From Pseudomonadota bacterium (GTDB lineage: Bacteria; Pseudomonadota; Alphaproteobacteria; Acetobacterales; Acetobacteraceae), in contig JAJZVV010000005.1 of the NCBI GenBank assembly GCA_021845595.1, positions 124,001-188,000 of the forward strand: a stretch of DNA of 64,000 nucleotides, in the 5' to 3' direction. Positions 35,155 through 44,078 of this stretch are shown here, one piece after another. Under the pieces are notes generated by a model. The model saw only the letters and a list, made by a program, of their open reading frames with translations. It was not told the DNA's origin and did no database searches. The translations under genes were made by a program, and so were the position numbers. The stretch's first letter is position 1. Each line of letters starts with the position of its first letter.

Positions 35155-35856
35155 TTATGGGAGGCGTGCCGCGATCAGGAATTGAAAGGCGAAAAGGTGA
35201 CGCGGCCAGCGAAAGAGGGACTCTGAGAATCGTTTTGCATACCAGCGTATTTCGCGGTTTGGATGGTTCGTTAGACCGAAGATATTCGGCGTTCTCCAGA
35301 CGATACTTGTCTTGGCAACCGTGAATCCTGCATCTGTAAAAAGGGCGTTTGCGCTCTTTTGTGTGAAGAAATGCAGATGTGTCCTGTCGAGCAGGCCATC
35401 ATCTTGATAGTCCCACGCTCCCCGGAACAACAGAGGCAGTGAAACCTTATAATGAGCGACATTAGGAACGGATGCAATGAAGAATCCGCCCGGTTTGATT
35501 TTTGACCGAAGTCGTTGTACAGCTGCGGCAGGATTTGGCAAATGCTCGAGGACGTCAAGAGCCATAACGGCGTCGAACTGGTCTTCCGCGAATTCGCAGC
35601 GCGCGGCAGCCACGTCAGCGACCTCGACGGCGTCAAACGTTTTTCGGGCGATCTCCGCCGCCTCGGGGAAGAGTTCGATGCCGGCGGCGTAACGGATCGG
35701 GCGAATCGAGCGCAGCCAAGCCATGGTCGCCCCTGCGCCGCAACCGATCTCGAGAACCGAGTTCACGTCGTTCGGTACCAGGGGCTCGATCTCTTGGCGA
35801 ACGTATTGATAATAATGCGAAACGTCGTCGGTTGACTGCTTGGCTGTGTTTGTCAT
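35155..35856 (-). CDS. Class I SAM-dependent methyltransferase
   Basis: A 233-residue methyltransferase. SAM-binding motif I is VLEIGCGAGATMAWL, then AAGIELFPEAAEIAR, the acidic post-I residue region EVADVAAARCEF, and motif FDAVMALDVLEHLPNPAAAVQRL with motif IKPGGFFIASVPN. It has the methyltransf_23/11 style frequent in polysaccharide clusters, where it would methylate a sugar or lipid-linked intermediate. The gene is clearly lower in G+C than its surroundings and ends 48 bases from the convergent, also AT-richer WbsX gene. The two probably arrived together. ATG 35856 follows a weak purine stretch. Confidence 0.85.
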   Translation of the reverse strand: MTNTAKQSTDDVSHYYQYVRQEIEPLVPNDVNSVLEIGCGAGATMAWLRSIRPIRYAAGIELFPEAAEIARKTFDAVEVADVAAARCEFAEDQFDAVMALDVLEHLPNPAAAVQRLRSKIKPGGFFIASVPNVAHYKVSLPLLFRGAWDYQDDGLLDRTHLHFFTQKSANALFTDAGFTVAKTSIVWRTPNIFGLTNHPNREIRWYAKRFSESLFRWPRHLFAFQFLIAARLP

Positions 35857-36061
35857 TTCCCATTCGATTCTCTATGCCCGCGCGCGCTGAGCGGCACCCC
35901 CGCGAGCTCCCAGCCTACTCTATCAAGGCCGCGCGAAGCGCGTAATGAAATCATGCTGCGTGCCGCGTAGCGGCTGGTCAACGTCGCGCCTCACCAATTC
36001 CGTCAGCCCTCCGGCCAAAATCGGCTCCGCCGTCATCCGAAAAAGCTGAAAGTCCCGGGTT

Positions 36062-36106
36062 CCAAGGGCCTCCCGGCCCTTGGCGGGGCCCGGGGCAGCG
36101 CCCCGG
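36062..36106. repeat. Double-hairpin intergenic repeat, copy 2 (inverted)
   Basis: CCAAGGGCC-TCCC-GGCCCTTGG (36062-36083) followed by CCGGGGC-AGC-GCCCCGG (36090-36106). In reverse complement it has the same order and core as the copy at 31505-31548. It lies in the 281-base gap behind the phosphoesterase gene (minus strand, stop at 36138), where it could terminate that transcript. The remainder of the gap (35857-36061) shows no gene. Confidence 0.6.
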
Positions 36107-36137
36107 ACCGTTCCCCATCCGCTCTGGCGCCTGCGTC

Positions 36138-38024
36138 TCATCCCCCCGGTGCGCTCAGCGGGCGCGGGTTGAAGTCCGCTGGCACGGGGGGGCGGAGGCC
36201 GCGCGCTTCGTCTTCCGGGGTGACGCCGATGGCTTTGCAGCCGGCGCCGCCGTAGTGCGGCAGCGTGTTCACCACGCCGTCCGGCAGGTCCGCGTAGCTG
36301 GCCGGCAGGGGCGGGGCGGTGCCGGTGAGGCGGGCGGGGTCGAAGCCGGAGAGCAGGTTGCCGGCGGTTTCGTCGCCGGGGCCGAGGCCGGCGAGGCCTT
36401 TCGCCGCGGCGGCTTCGCGGGCGGTGCGTTCGTCGGGCAGGGCGGCGAGCGGGGTGAGGGCGAAGATGTCGTCGATCAACCGCACCAGCGAGGCGTGGGT
36501 GGCGGTTTCGTGGGCGATGGCGTGGGCGCGGGCGAAGGGCGAGACGAGGATGAGGGGGATGCGCGCGCCGGGCGAGAAGGGCGCGCCGGCCGGGTCGCGC
36601 ACCGCGACGGGCGGGGGCACGTGGTCGTAGAACCCGCCGCTTTCGTCGTAGGTGATGATGATCGCGCTCTGCGCCCAGTAGGGGCTGCGGGCGATGGCGT
36701 TGATGGCGCGCGCCACCAGCGCTTCGGAGAGTTCCGAATCGGCATAGCCGGGGTGGTCGTCGTCGCCGCGGAACCGCGCGCGGGCGGAGGCGGCGTCCGG
36801 CGCCTGGCCGGAATTGGCGAGGAAGCCGCCGCGGACATAGAACACGCCGGAGGCGGGCAGCCGGGTGGCGGCGAGGTCGGCGAAGAAGTCCCCGAGCCCG
36901 TGCAGGTGCGCGCGCATCGCCGGGTTGTTGGCGATGTAGCCGAAATATTGCGCCCCGTTGTGGTGGGTGACGTAGGCGAGGTGGGTGCCTTCGGGCGGGG
37001 TTCCCGGCGGGTCCGTGGGTTCGCGGTCGAACCCTTCCTGGTACCAGCCCCACGGCACCGCGGCGCCGCCGGCCTGCCCGAGTGCGGGGATGTCGGCGCC
37101 GAGGTCGGCGAGGTCGCGGGCGGCGTCCGTGTCCGCGGCGGCGAGCGCGGGGGCTTCGCCGCGGCCGAGGCTCAAGGGCAGGCTGGCGTAGGTCTGGTTC
37201 ACCTGGATGCCGGCGTGGTTGTATTTCGGGTTGCGCGGCATCGGGCTGGTGTGGTCCTCGGCCGAGCCCCAGAAGGGGCTTTCGTCGCTGGCGACCGGCA
37301 CGCCGGGGCCGCGCTTGCCGTCCGGCCCGGGGGTCGCCTGGTCGGGGTGGCGGGCCCATTGGGTGAGGCCGGTCTGGGCGGCGATGACGGCGATGGCGTT
37401 GGGGGTCGAGGCGGTGAGGACCTGCTCGAACATGGCGTCGTAGAGCACGAACCGGTTGGCGTAGGTCCAGAGGAAGGGGATGGTATCGCAATCGACGTGC
37501 GCCATCGCCACTTCGGCCATCTGCCGAGCCTTGAGCGAGGGCGGGCCGGCGGGGCTGTATTTGCGCTCCTCGACCAGGGCGAAATGGTCCAGCCGGGCGC
37601 GGTCGCCGTCGAAATCGAATTTTTCCAGCAGGGCGGGGCGGCTGTGGGTCGGGTCGTCGAGGTCGGCGGCGTGCTCGGCGGGGCCGATGCGGAAGGGGGA
37701 GATGGTGCCGGGGCTGCCGTCGGTGCCGAGGATCGGCTGGCGGAAGCCCGGGGTGCGTTCGGCCGGGGCGGAGTAGAGCCCGTTGGCGCCGGGGAAGGTG
37801 CCGAAATAGGAGTCGAACGAGCGGTTTTCCTGGAACAGGACGAACACGTAGCGCACGCGCTGGCGCAGTGCGGCGATCAGGTCCGCTTGGGCGGGCGGGT
37901 CCGTTTCGGCATGGAGGAAGGGCAGGATGTCCGGCCCCGGCCGCGGCCCGGTCTCGACCGGCGCGGCCGGCGCGGGCGTGGCCGCCAGAAGCGCCGCCAT
38001 CAGCGCTGGAATCCGATACCGCAT
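36138..38024 (-). CDS. Secreted phosphoesterase family protein (phospholipase C / acid phosphatase type)
   Basis: A 628-residue exported hydrolase of the phosphoesterase family PF04185, which covers bacterial phospholipase C and acid phosphatases. ATG 38024 has AGAGGAA upstream and begins a signal peptide (MRYRIPALMAALLAATPAPAA). The N-terminal block VRYVFVLFQENRSFDSYFGTFPGANGL includes the conserved metal-binding Glu-Asn pair; SAIIITYDESGGFYDHVPPP and GARIPLILVSPFARA are the C-terminal metal-site blocks. No lipid-binding C2-like domain is obvious. The substrate could be phospholipid or a phosphorylated small molecule. It is divergent from the debranching-type glucosidase with a 132-base shared promoter region. 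Confidence 0.88.
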   Translation of the reverse strand: MRYRIPALMAALLAATPAPAAPVETGPRPGPDILPFLHAETDPPAQADLIAALRQRVRYVFVLFQENRSFDSYFGTFPGANGLYSAPAERTPGFRQPILGTDGSPGTISPFRIGPAEHAADLDDPTHSRPALLEKFDFDGDRARLDHFALVEERKYSPAGPPSLKARQMAEVAMAHVDCDTIPFLWTYANRFVLYDAMFEQVLTASTPNAIAVIAAQTGLTQWARHPDQATPGPDGKRGPGVPVASDESPFWGSAEDHTSPMPRNPKYNHAGIQVNQTYASLPLSLGRGEAPALAAADTDAARDLADLGADIPALGQAGGAAVPWGWYQEGFDREPTDPPGTPPEGTHLAYVTHHNGAQYFGYIANNPAMRAHLHGLGDFFADLAATRLPASGVFYVRGGFLANSGQAPDAASARARFRGDDDHPGYADSELSEALVARAINAIARSPYWAQSAIIITYDESGGFYDHVPPPVAVRDPAGAPFSPGARIPLILVSPFARAHAIAHETATHASLVRLIDDIFALTPLAALPDERTAREAAAAKGLAGLGPGDETAGNLLSGFDPARLTGTAPPLPASYADLPDGVVNTLPHYGGAGCKAIGVTPEDEARGLRPPVPADFNPRPLSAPGG

Positions 38025-38156
38025 GCTGGTTCCTCTGTGTTGACGGTGCTTGGAATCGCCGCTGGTGGCGCGCGTTGCCAATGACCCTTCCGTGACGCAG
38101 TGTTCCATGGCGCAGACTGGGCGCCGTGCCAACCGGCCGTGCGATGGGAGGAACGG

Positions 38157-40277
38157 ATGAACGACGCGGTCCATGCGGCGGAGGCGGCGCAGACGGCGGC
38201 GCTGGCGCTGAAACATGCCGATACGTTCCTGGTGTTCGGCGCCGGGGGTGACATCGGCGCGCCGAACGAGGGGCTGTTCGACAACGACACGCGGGTGCTC
38301 TCGCGCCTGCGCCTGAGCCTGGGCGGGCGGCGGCCGGAGCGGCTGAGCGCGGCGCTGAGCCAGGACAACGTGTTCTTCAGCGCCCACCTCACCAACCGCA
38401 AGCTGCTGGCGCGGGGCGAGGCGGCGACGCCGGAGGGGGTGATCCACATCGAGCGCCGGCGGTTCCTGTGGCAGCGGCGGCTCTACGAGCGGATCGCGCT
38501 GACCAATTTCGGCCAGAGCGGCGTGCGCGTGCCGGTGGAGATCGGGTTCGGGGCCGATTTCCGCGACATGTTCGAGGTGCGCGGCGCCCGCCGCCGGGCC
38601 CGCGGCACGGTGACGCCGCCGGTGGTGGGCACCGACCGGGTGGTGCTCGCCTACACCGGGCTCGACGGCGTCTGGCGCCGCTCGGTGGTGGCCTTCGCCC
38701 CGGCGCCGGCGCGGCTCGACCAGGGCGAGGCCCGGTTCATCGTGGACCTGGCGCCCAACGCGACGGCGGTGCTGCATCTGGAGGTCGGGCCAAGCGAGGC
38801 GACGCCCTCGGAGGCGCGGTTCCGTACCGGCGCGGCGGCGGCGCGGCGGTCGATGCGGACCGTGCGCCGGCGCGGGGCGCGGATCGGCAGCGGCGCGCCG
38901 CTGTTCTCCGCCTGGCTCGACCGCTCGGCCGCCGATCTGGCGCTGCTGACGACCGAACTCGACACCGGCCCCTATCCCTATGCCGGCATCCCCTGGTTCT
39001 CCACCACGTTCGGGCGCGACGCGATCATCACCGCGCTGCAGACGCTGTGGCTCGATCCCGATCTGGCGCGCGGCGTGCTGCGGTTCCTGGCCCGCAACCA
39101 GGCGCACGAGCATTCGAGGTTCCGCGACGCCGCGCCGGGCAAGATCGTGCACGAGATGCGCAAGGGCGAGATGACGGCGCAGGATGAGCTGCCGTTCGCG
39201 CGCTATTATGGCGGGGTGGACACGACGCCGCTGTTCGTCGTGCTCGCCGGCGCCCATGCCGAGCGCACCGGCGATTACGGCCTGGTCGAGGAATTGTGGC
39301 CGGCGCTGGTGGCGGCGATGGGCTGGATCGAGGGCGAGGGCGACAGCAACGGCGACGGGCTGCTGGACTACGCCCGCGGCGAGGCAAGCGGGCTGGCCAA
39401 CCAGGGGTGGAAGGACAGCTCGGATTCCGTGTTCCACGCCGACGGCACCCTGGCCGAGGGGCCGATCGCGCTGGTCGAGGTCCAGGGCTATGTCTACGCC
39501 GCCTCGCGGGCAATGGCGGCGCTGGCGGCGCGTCGTGGCGAGGCGGTGTTGTCGGCGCACTGGTCGGCGCGGGCGGAGGCGGTGCGGGAAGCGGTGGAAG
39601 CGCGGTTCTGGATGGAGGATCTCGGCTGCTACGCGCTCGCCATCGACGGCGCCGGGGCGCCTTGCCGGGTGCGCGCCTCGAATGCCGGGCAGCTCCTCTG
39701 GAGCGGCCTGCCGGCGCCGGACCGGGCGCAGCGGGTGATCGGCCAGCTCGGCACGCCGGGGTTCGATACCGGCTGGGGCATCCGCACCGTTGCCCGCGAG
39801 GCGGCGCGGTTCAACCCGATGTCCTACCACAACGGCTCGATCTGGCCGCACGATACCGCGCTCTGCGCCGCCGGGGCGGCGCGCTATGGCGGGCGGGAGC
39901 TGGCGCTGCGGCTGCTGCAGCGGATGTTCGAGGCGGCGGTGCGCTTCGGCATGCGCCTGCCGGAGCTGTTCTGCGGCTTCGCCCGCGCGCCGGGCGAGCC
40001 GCCGATCGGCTATCCCGTGGCCTGCCTGCCGCAGGCCTGGGCGGCCGGGTCCGCGTTCATGCTGGTCCAATCCGCGCTCGGGCTCGCCATCGATGGCGCG
40101 CGTGGCGAGATCCGCCTCGACCGGCCGGCGCTGCCGCACGGGGTCAATCTGCTGCGGGTGCGCGGGCTGATGGTGGGCGACGCCCCCTGCACGCTGCTGT
40201 TCCGCCGCGCCGGCGAGCGGGTGGAATGCAGTGCCGAGGGCGGGCAGGTGCGGATCCTGCGCACGGACCAGCCGTGA
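38157..40277 (+). CDS. Amylo-alpha-1,6-glucosidase / glycogen debranching family protein
   Basis: A 706-residue cytoplasmic protein with an N-terminal glycogen-debranching beta domain (DTFLVFGAGGDIGAPNEGLFDNDTRVLSRLRL in outline) and a C-terminal GH-15/GH-133-like (alpha/alpha)6 catalytic domain. The latter has GIPWFSTTFGRDAIITALQ, GEMTAQDELPFARYYGGVDTTPLF, NQGWKDSSDSVFHADG and NPMSYHNGSIWPHDTAL with its catalytic acidic residues. ATG 38157 is preceded by GGGAGGA. It would hydrolyse alpha-1,6 branches or related alpha-glucans. No other glycogen gene is in the window, so its pathway partner lies elsewhere. Confidence 0.9.
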   Translation: MNDAVHAAEAAQTAALALKHADTFLVFGAGGDIGAPNEGLFDNDTRVLSRLRLSLGGRRPERLSAALSQDNVFFSAHLTNRKLLARGEAATPEGVIHIERRRFLWQRRLYERIALTNFGQSGVRVPVEIGFGADFRDMFEVRGARRRARGTVTPPVVGTDRVVLAYTGLDGVWRRSVVAFAPAPARLDQGEARFIVDLAPNATAVLHLEVGPSEATPSEARFRTGAAAARRSMRTVRRRGARIGSGAPLFSAWLDRSAADLALLTTELDTGPYPYAGIPWFSTTFGRDAIITALQTLWLDPDLARGVLRFLARNQAHEHSRFRDAAPGKIVHEMRKGEMTAQDELPFARYYGGVDTTPLFVVLAGAHAERTGDYGLVEELWPALVAAMGWIEGEGDSNGDGLLDYARGEASGLANQGWKDSSDSVFHADGTLAEGPIALVEVQGYVYAASRAMAALAARRGEAVLSAHWSARAEAVREAVEARFWMEDLGCYALAIDGAGAPCRVRASNAGQLLWSGLPAPDRAQRVIGQLGTPGFDTGWGIRTVAREAARFNPMSYHNGSIWPHDTALCAAGAARYGGRELALRLLQRMFEAAVRFGMRLPELFCGFARAPGEPPIGYPVACLPQAWAAGSAFMLVQSALGLAIDGARGEIRLDRPALPHGVNLLRVRGLMVGDAPCTLLFRRAGERVECSAEGGQVRILRTDQP

Positions 40278-40538
40278 TGCGCCACGCTGACGCGCTGCCA
40301 CGCCCCCGAATGATGGCCGATATCGATTGCGCCCGGCGCGGACGCGGAGCGGGACGATAAAGCCGCGCCACGCGCTTGCGCGGCGGCCCGTACGCCCCCA
40401 GAATCAGGTCCGGCAGAAGTGCGTTGCCGCGGACTGACTGGCGCTGTCACGGCCCTTCCGGCTGCCAGCGGGGCCTCGCTGTGGATGCGGGGCGGCCCAG
40501 GACGCGCCGATCAGCGGAACCCTAAAGGGATGTCTTTC

Positions 40539-42062
40539 ATGGATCGAGCCTTTCCCCGTTCGCTACGCGCCGCACTTCTCGCGGCGGCGCTCACGCTGGT
40601 CGCGCCGGCGGCGCCGTGGCTCGCCCCCGCCCCGGCCGCGGCGCGCGATGCGCCGGCGAGCTTTGCCGACCTTGCCGCCGAACTGCTGCCCGGCGTGGTG
40701 AATATTTCGAGCACCCAGAAGGTGCAGGCGCGCGGCGAGGGGCCGGAGCTTCCCGCCTTTCCGCCCGGCTCGCCGTTCGAGCAGTTCTTCCGCGATTTCA
40801 TGGAGCGCAACCGCCCCGGTGGCAACAGTCCGGGCGGCAACAATCATGGCGGGCCGCCGGCGCCGATGCACCGGGCCCAGAGCCTCGGCTCGGGCTTCGT
40901 CATCGACGCTGACGGCATCATCGTCACCAACAACCACGTGATCGACGGCGCGGACGAGATCACCGTCACGCTCCAGGACGGCACGTCGATGAAGGCGACA
41001 CTCGTCGGGCGCGACGACCGGGTGGATGTTGCCGTGCTGCGGGTCAAGCCGGAGAAGCCGCTGCACGCGCTGAGCTTCGGCGATTCCGACAAGATGCGCG
41101 TCGGCGACTGGGTGCTGGCGATCGGCAACCCGTTCGGCCTCGGCGGCACCGTCACCGCGGGCATCGTCTCGGCCCGCGGGCGCGACATCCGCCAGGGTCC
41201 GTATGACGATTTCATCCAGACCGACGCGCCGATCAATCGCGGCAACTCGGGCGGGCCACTGTTCAACATGGATGGGCAGGTGATCGGCATCAACACCGCC
41301 ATCTACTCGCCCTCCGGTGGGTCCATCGGCATCGGCTTCGCGATCCCGACCAGCCTGGCGCGCACCACGGTGGATCAGCTGGTGAAGTTCGGCCACGCCC
41401 GGCGCGGCTGGCTCGGCGTGCGCATCCAGCAGGTGACGCCCGACATCGCCGAAAGCCTCGGCCTGCACGAGGCGACCGGGGCGATGGTGGCGGGCGTGAC
41501 GGAGGACGGCCCGGCGGCCAAGGCGCAGATCCATAACGGCGATATCATCCTCAAGTTCAACCATCAGGACGTGAAGGAGATGCGCAACCTGCCGCGGCTC
41601 GTGGCGGAGACCACGATCGGCCAGACCGTGGCGCTGGACGTCTGGCGCGACGGCCACGAGCAGACGCTCGAGGCGGTGATCGCGGAAATGCCCGACGACG
41701 TGAAGGAGGCGGCGGCCAAGCCGAGCGAGACGCCGGAGCCCGATCGCACCGTCGCCGTCGCCGGTCTGGGCCTGACCATCGCGCCGCTGACCGGCGAGCT
41801 GCGCGAGAAGTTCCAGATCAATCCCGACCAGAAGGGCGTCGTCATCACCGAGGTCGAGACCGATGGCAGCGCCGCCCAGCGTGGCCTGAAGCAAGGCGAT
41901 GTCATCGTCGAGGTGCAGCAGGAACCGGTGAACAGCCCGGCGGACGTCAAGCAGCGGGTCGATCGGCTGCGCGAGCAGAACCGGAAATCGGTGTTGATGC
42001 TGGTGCAGAGCGCCAACGGGCTGCGTTGGGTGCCGCTGCCGCTGCAGCGCCAGCCGGGCTGA
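40539..42062 (+). CDS. Do/DegP-family periplasmic serine protease
   Basis: A 507-residue periplasmic quality-control protease. A signal peptide (LRAALLAAALTLVAPAAPWLAPAPAAA) is followed by the trypsin-like domain with the complete triad His133 (TNNHVIDG), Asp163 (RVDVAVLRV) and Ser237 (RGNSGGPL). Two PDZ domains follow (RRGWLGVRIQQVTPDIAESLG; GLTIAPLTGELREKFQINPDQKG). The AAGGGA at 40525-40530 fits ATG 40539 best; ATG 40530 adds three residues. It probably degrades misfolded envelope proteins, including cargo of the large export systems nearby. It is single-gene and converges on serB across a strong terminator. Confidence 0.93.
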   Translation: MDRAFPRSLRAALLAAALTLVAPAAPWLAPAPAAARDAPASFADLAAELLPGVVNISSTQKVQARGEGPELPAFPPGSPFEQFFRDFMERNRPGGNSPGGNNHGGPPAPMHRAQSLGSGFVIDADGIIVTNNHVIDGADEITVTLQDGTSMKATLVGRDDRVDVAVLRVKPEKPLHALSFGDSDKMRVGDWVLAIGNPFGLGGTVTAGIVSARGRDIRQGPYDDFIQTDAPINRGNSGGPLFNMDGQVIGINTAIYSPSGGSIGIGFAIPTSLARTTVDQLVKFGHARRGWLGVRIQQVTPDIAESLGLHEATGAMVAGVTEDGPAAKAQIHNGDIILKFNHQDVKEMRNLPRLVAETTIGQTVALDVWRDGHEQTLEAVIAEMPDDVKEAAAKPSETPEPDRTVAVAGLGLTIAPLTGELREKFQINPDQKGVVITEVETDGSAAQRGLKQGDVIVEVQQEPVNSPADVKQRVDRLREQNRKSVLMLVQSANGLRWVPLPLQRQPG

Positions 42063-42071
42063 TCCGCCCGA

Positions 42072-42096
42072 ACCCCCGCGCCGCCGGCGCGGGGGT
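42072..42096. terminator. Bidirectional terminator between the protease gene and serB
   Basis: A perfect 11-bp stem (ACCCCCGCGCC 42072-42082, loop GCC, GGCGCGGGGGT 42086-42096) lies between two convergent stop codons, with the last base in the serB stop. Confidence 0.8.
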
Positions 42097-42983
42097 CAGG
42101 CTTCCCGGATCTGGCGCTGATGATAGCCCTGCACGAAGAGCAGGGCGCGCAGCGAGGTGTGACGGACGCAGACCGGGATGGCCTGCTCCAGAATCGGTTT
42201 CGGCCGGTAAGCGACCCCGAGGCCGGCCGCGCGCAGCATGTCGAGATCGTTGGCGCCGTCGCCCACGGCCAGCGTCGCCGCGAGGTCCAGGCCACGCGCC
42301 TCGGCCAGTTCGCGCAGGGTGGCGAGCTTGGCATTGCGGTCGAGGATCGGTTCGGCGACCTGCCCGGTGAGGGTCTCGCCGTCGTCGAGCAGGGCGTTGG
42401 CGCGGTGCAGATCGAACCCGGCGAGGGACGCGACGCGGCCGGTGAAATAGGTGAAGCCGCCGGAGACCAGCGCGGTGAGGGCGCCGTGGGCGCGCATGGT
42501 GGCGACGAGTTCGCGCGCGCCGGGCATGAGCCGCGTCTCGCGCCAGGTTTCCTCCAAGGCCGCCAGCTTCAGCCCGCGCAGCATCGCCACGCGCTGGCGC
42601 AGCGCCTCGGCGAAATCGATCTCCCCGTTCATGCTGCGCCGCGTGATGGCGGCGATCTCGGCCTTGAGACCGGCCTTGTCGGCGAGTTCGTCGAGGGTTT
42701 CGCCAGTGACGATGGTACTGTCCATATCGGCGACCAGCAGCGCCTTGCGCCGGTTGGCGGCGGGCACCGCCAGCGCGTCGATCGGGCGGCCGGCGAGCGC
42801 GGCGGCGACGGCGGCGGGGGCAGGCGGGGCGGCACATGGTATGTCCGCGGCCTCGCCGGGTGCGAGCAGCACCGCCGTCCCACCGCCGATGACATCGCGC
42901 ACATCGGCGATGATGGCATCGTCGAGGACGGCCGCCGTGCGGTCGGCGACGAGGGTGAGGACGTGGGGGTGCGGGACTGGCAT
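42096..42983 (-). CDS. serB: Phosphoserine phosphatase
   Basis: A 295-residue HAD-superfamily phosphatase for the last step of serine synthesis. The N-terminal ~75 residues form a regulatory ACT-like domain. The catalytic motif ADMDSTIVTGE holds nucleophile Asp86 and acid/base Asp88, LVSGGFTYFTGRVA is motif II with Ser, NAKLATLRELA provides the Lys, and AVGDGANDLDMLRAAGLGVAY is motif IV. ATG 42983 shares its CATG palindrome with a possible upstream start of miaA on the other strand, so both promoters overlap the opposite gene or are extremely short. Confidence 0.95.
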   Translation of the reverse strand: MPVPHPHVLTLVADRTAAVLDDAIIADVRDVIGGGTAVLLAPGEAADIPCAAPPAPAAVAAALAGRPIDALAVPAANRRKALLVADMDSTIVTGETLDELADKAGLKAEIAAITRRSMNGEIDFAEALRQRVAMLRGLKLAALEETWRETRLMPGARELVATMRAHGALTALVSGGFTYFTGRVASLAGFDLHRANALLDDGETLTGQVAEPILDRNAKLATLRELAEARGLDLAATLAVGDGANDLDMLRAAGLGVAYRPKPILEQAIPVCVRHTSLRALLFVQGYHQRQIREA

Positions 42984-43026
42984 GATCGTGGGTGAACCGG
43001 GCGGGCTTCATGCCGGTGGGGGACGG

Positions 43027-44031
43027 ATGGCGCAAGAGGCTGATCGCGCGGCGCGGACCGCCCTGCCCGGAGCCGTTCTCGTCGCCGGCCCGACGGCCAG
43101 CGGCAAGTCCGCGCTTGCCCTGGCCCTGGCCGAACGGCTCGGCGGCGTCGTGGTCAATGCCGATTCCATGCAGGTCTACCGGGATTTGCGCGTGCTCACC
43201 GCGCGCCCGACCGCGGCCGAGGAGGCGCGCGTGCCGCACGCGCTCTATGGTGTGCGCCCGGCCGCCGAACCCGGCAGCGTGTTCTGGTGGCGCGGGGCGG
43301 CGCTCGCGGCGATGGAGGCAGCGCGGGCGGCGGGGCGGTTGCCGATCCTCTGCGGCGGGAGCGGGCTCTATTTTCGCGCGCTGAGCGATGGGCTTGCCGA
43401 TCTGCCCGAGATTCCGGCGCCGATCCGGGCCGAGGCACGGGCGCTGCTCGACAGCCTCGGGCCGCACGGGCTGCACGCCCGTCTCGCCACCGCGGATCCC
43501 GCGACGGCGGCGCGGTTGCGTCCCTCTGACTCGCAGCGCCTGGCGCGCGCCTGGGAGGTGTGGCGGGCGAGCGGCACCGGCCTGGCCGCCTGGCAGGCGA
43601 GCGGCGGCGCGCCCGCGCCCTGGCGCTTCGCCGCGGTGCTGCTGGATCCGCCGCGACCAGGACTGCGTGCGGCGATCGCGGACCGGTTCGCGGCGATGCT
43701 CGCCGCCGGCGCGCTCGAGGAAGTGCGGGCGCTCGTTTCGGCCGGGCTCGATCCCGCGTTGCCGGCGATGCGCGCGCATGGCGTGCCGGAACTCTCCGCC
43801 CATCTGCGCGGCGAAACCACCCTCGCCGAGGCCGCCGCGCGGGCCGTTGCGGCGACGGGACGCTACACGCGGCGGCAGGCGACCTGGTTCCGGCATCATC
43901 GGCTGGCGCCGTTGGTGTGGAATATAACTACGCGTTTTGACGGTGTTGAGCAATTTTCGGAAAGAGGAATAGCTGATCTGCTCAATTTTCTGCGCGACTC
44001 CGGATTGACGACAGTCTCTCGCACGGCCTAG
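43027..44031 (+). CDS. miaA: tRNA dimethylallyltransferase
   Basis: MiaA adds a dimethylallyl group to A37 of tRNAs that read UNN codons. The 334-residue product has the P-loop GPTASGKSALALALAERLGG near residue 21, the NADSMQVYRDLRVLTARPT acceptor-binding block, LPILCGGSGLYFRAL, ATRRQAT-type RYTRRQATWFRHH and the expected ~300-residue core. ATG 43027 has a GGGGGA site; ATG 42982 (MIVGEPGG) would add 15 residues. The C-terminal ~30 residues after LAPLVWN are less GC-rich and variable in the family. It leads directly into ilvB, 47 bases downstream, an arrangement common in alphaproteobacteria. Confidence 0.95.
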   Translation: MAQEADRAARTALPGAVLVAGPTASGKSALALALAERLGGVVVNADSMQVYRDLRVLTARPTAAEEARVPHALYGVRPAAEPGSVFWWRGAALAAMEAARAAGRLPILCGGSGLYFRALSDGLADLPEIPAPIRAEARALLDSLGPHGLHARLATADPATAARLRPSDSQRLARAWEVWRASGTGLAAWQASGGAPAPWRFAAVLLDPPRPGLRAAIADRFAAMLAAGALEEVRALVSAGLDPALPAMRAHGVPELSAHLRGETTLAEAAARAVAATGRYTRRQATWFRHHRLAPLVWNITTRFDGVEQFSERGIADLLNFLRDSGLTTVSRTA

Positions 44032-44078
44032 ACGTGCCCGGCGCCGCTACGCACGCGGCGCTTTGCGGAGGGTGGGCG

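Noticed and set aside
38025-40301. A minus-strand frame continuous with the phosphoesterase gene that would make a 1387-residue protein.
   Set aside because: The upstream part is antisense to the glucosidase gene and low-complexity (Arg/Gly/Pro/Ala). The ATG at 38024 has a signal peptide and ribosome site.
40362-40384. Hairpin GCCGCGC/GCGCGGC after the glucosidase gene as terminator.
   Set aside because: The loop is 9 bases, the hairpin lies 85 bases after the stop, and similar weak stems occur by chance in this GC-rich DNA.
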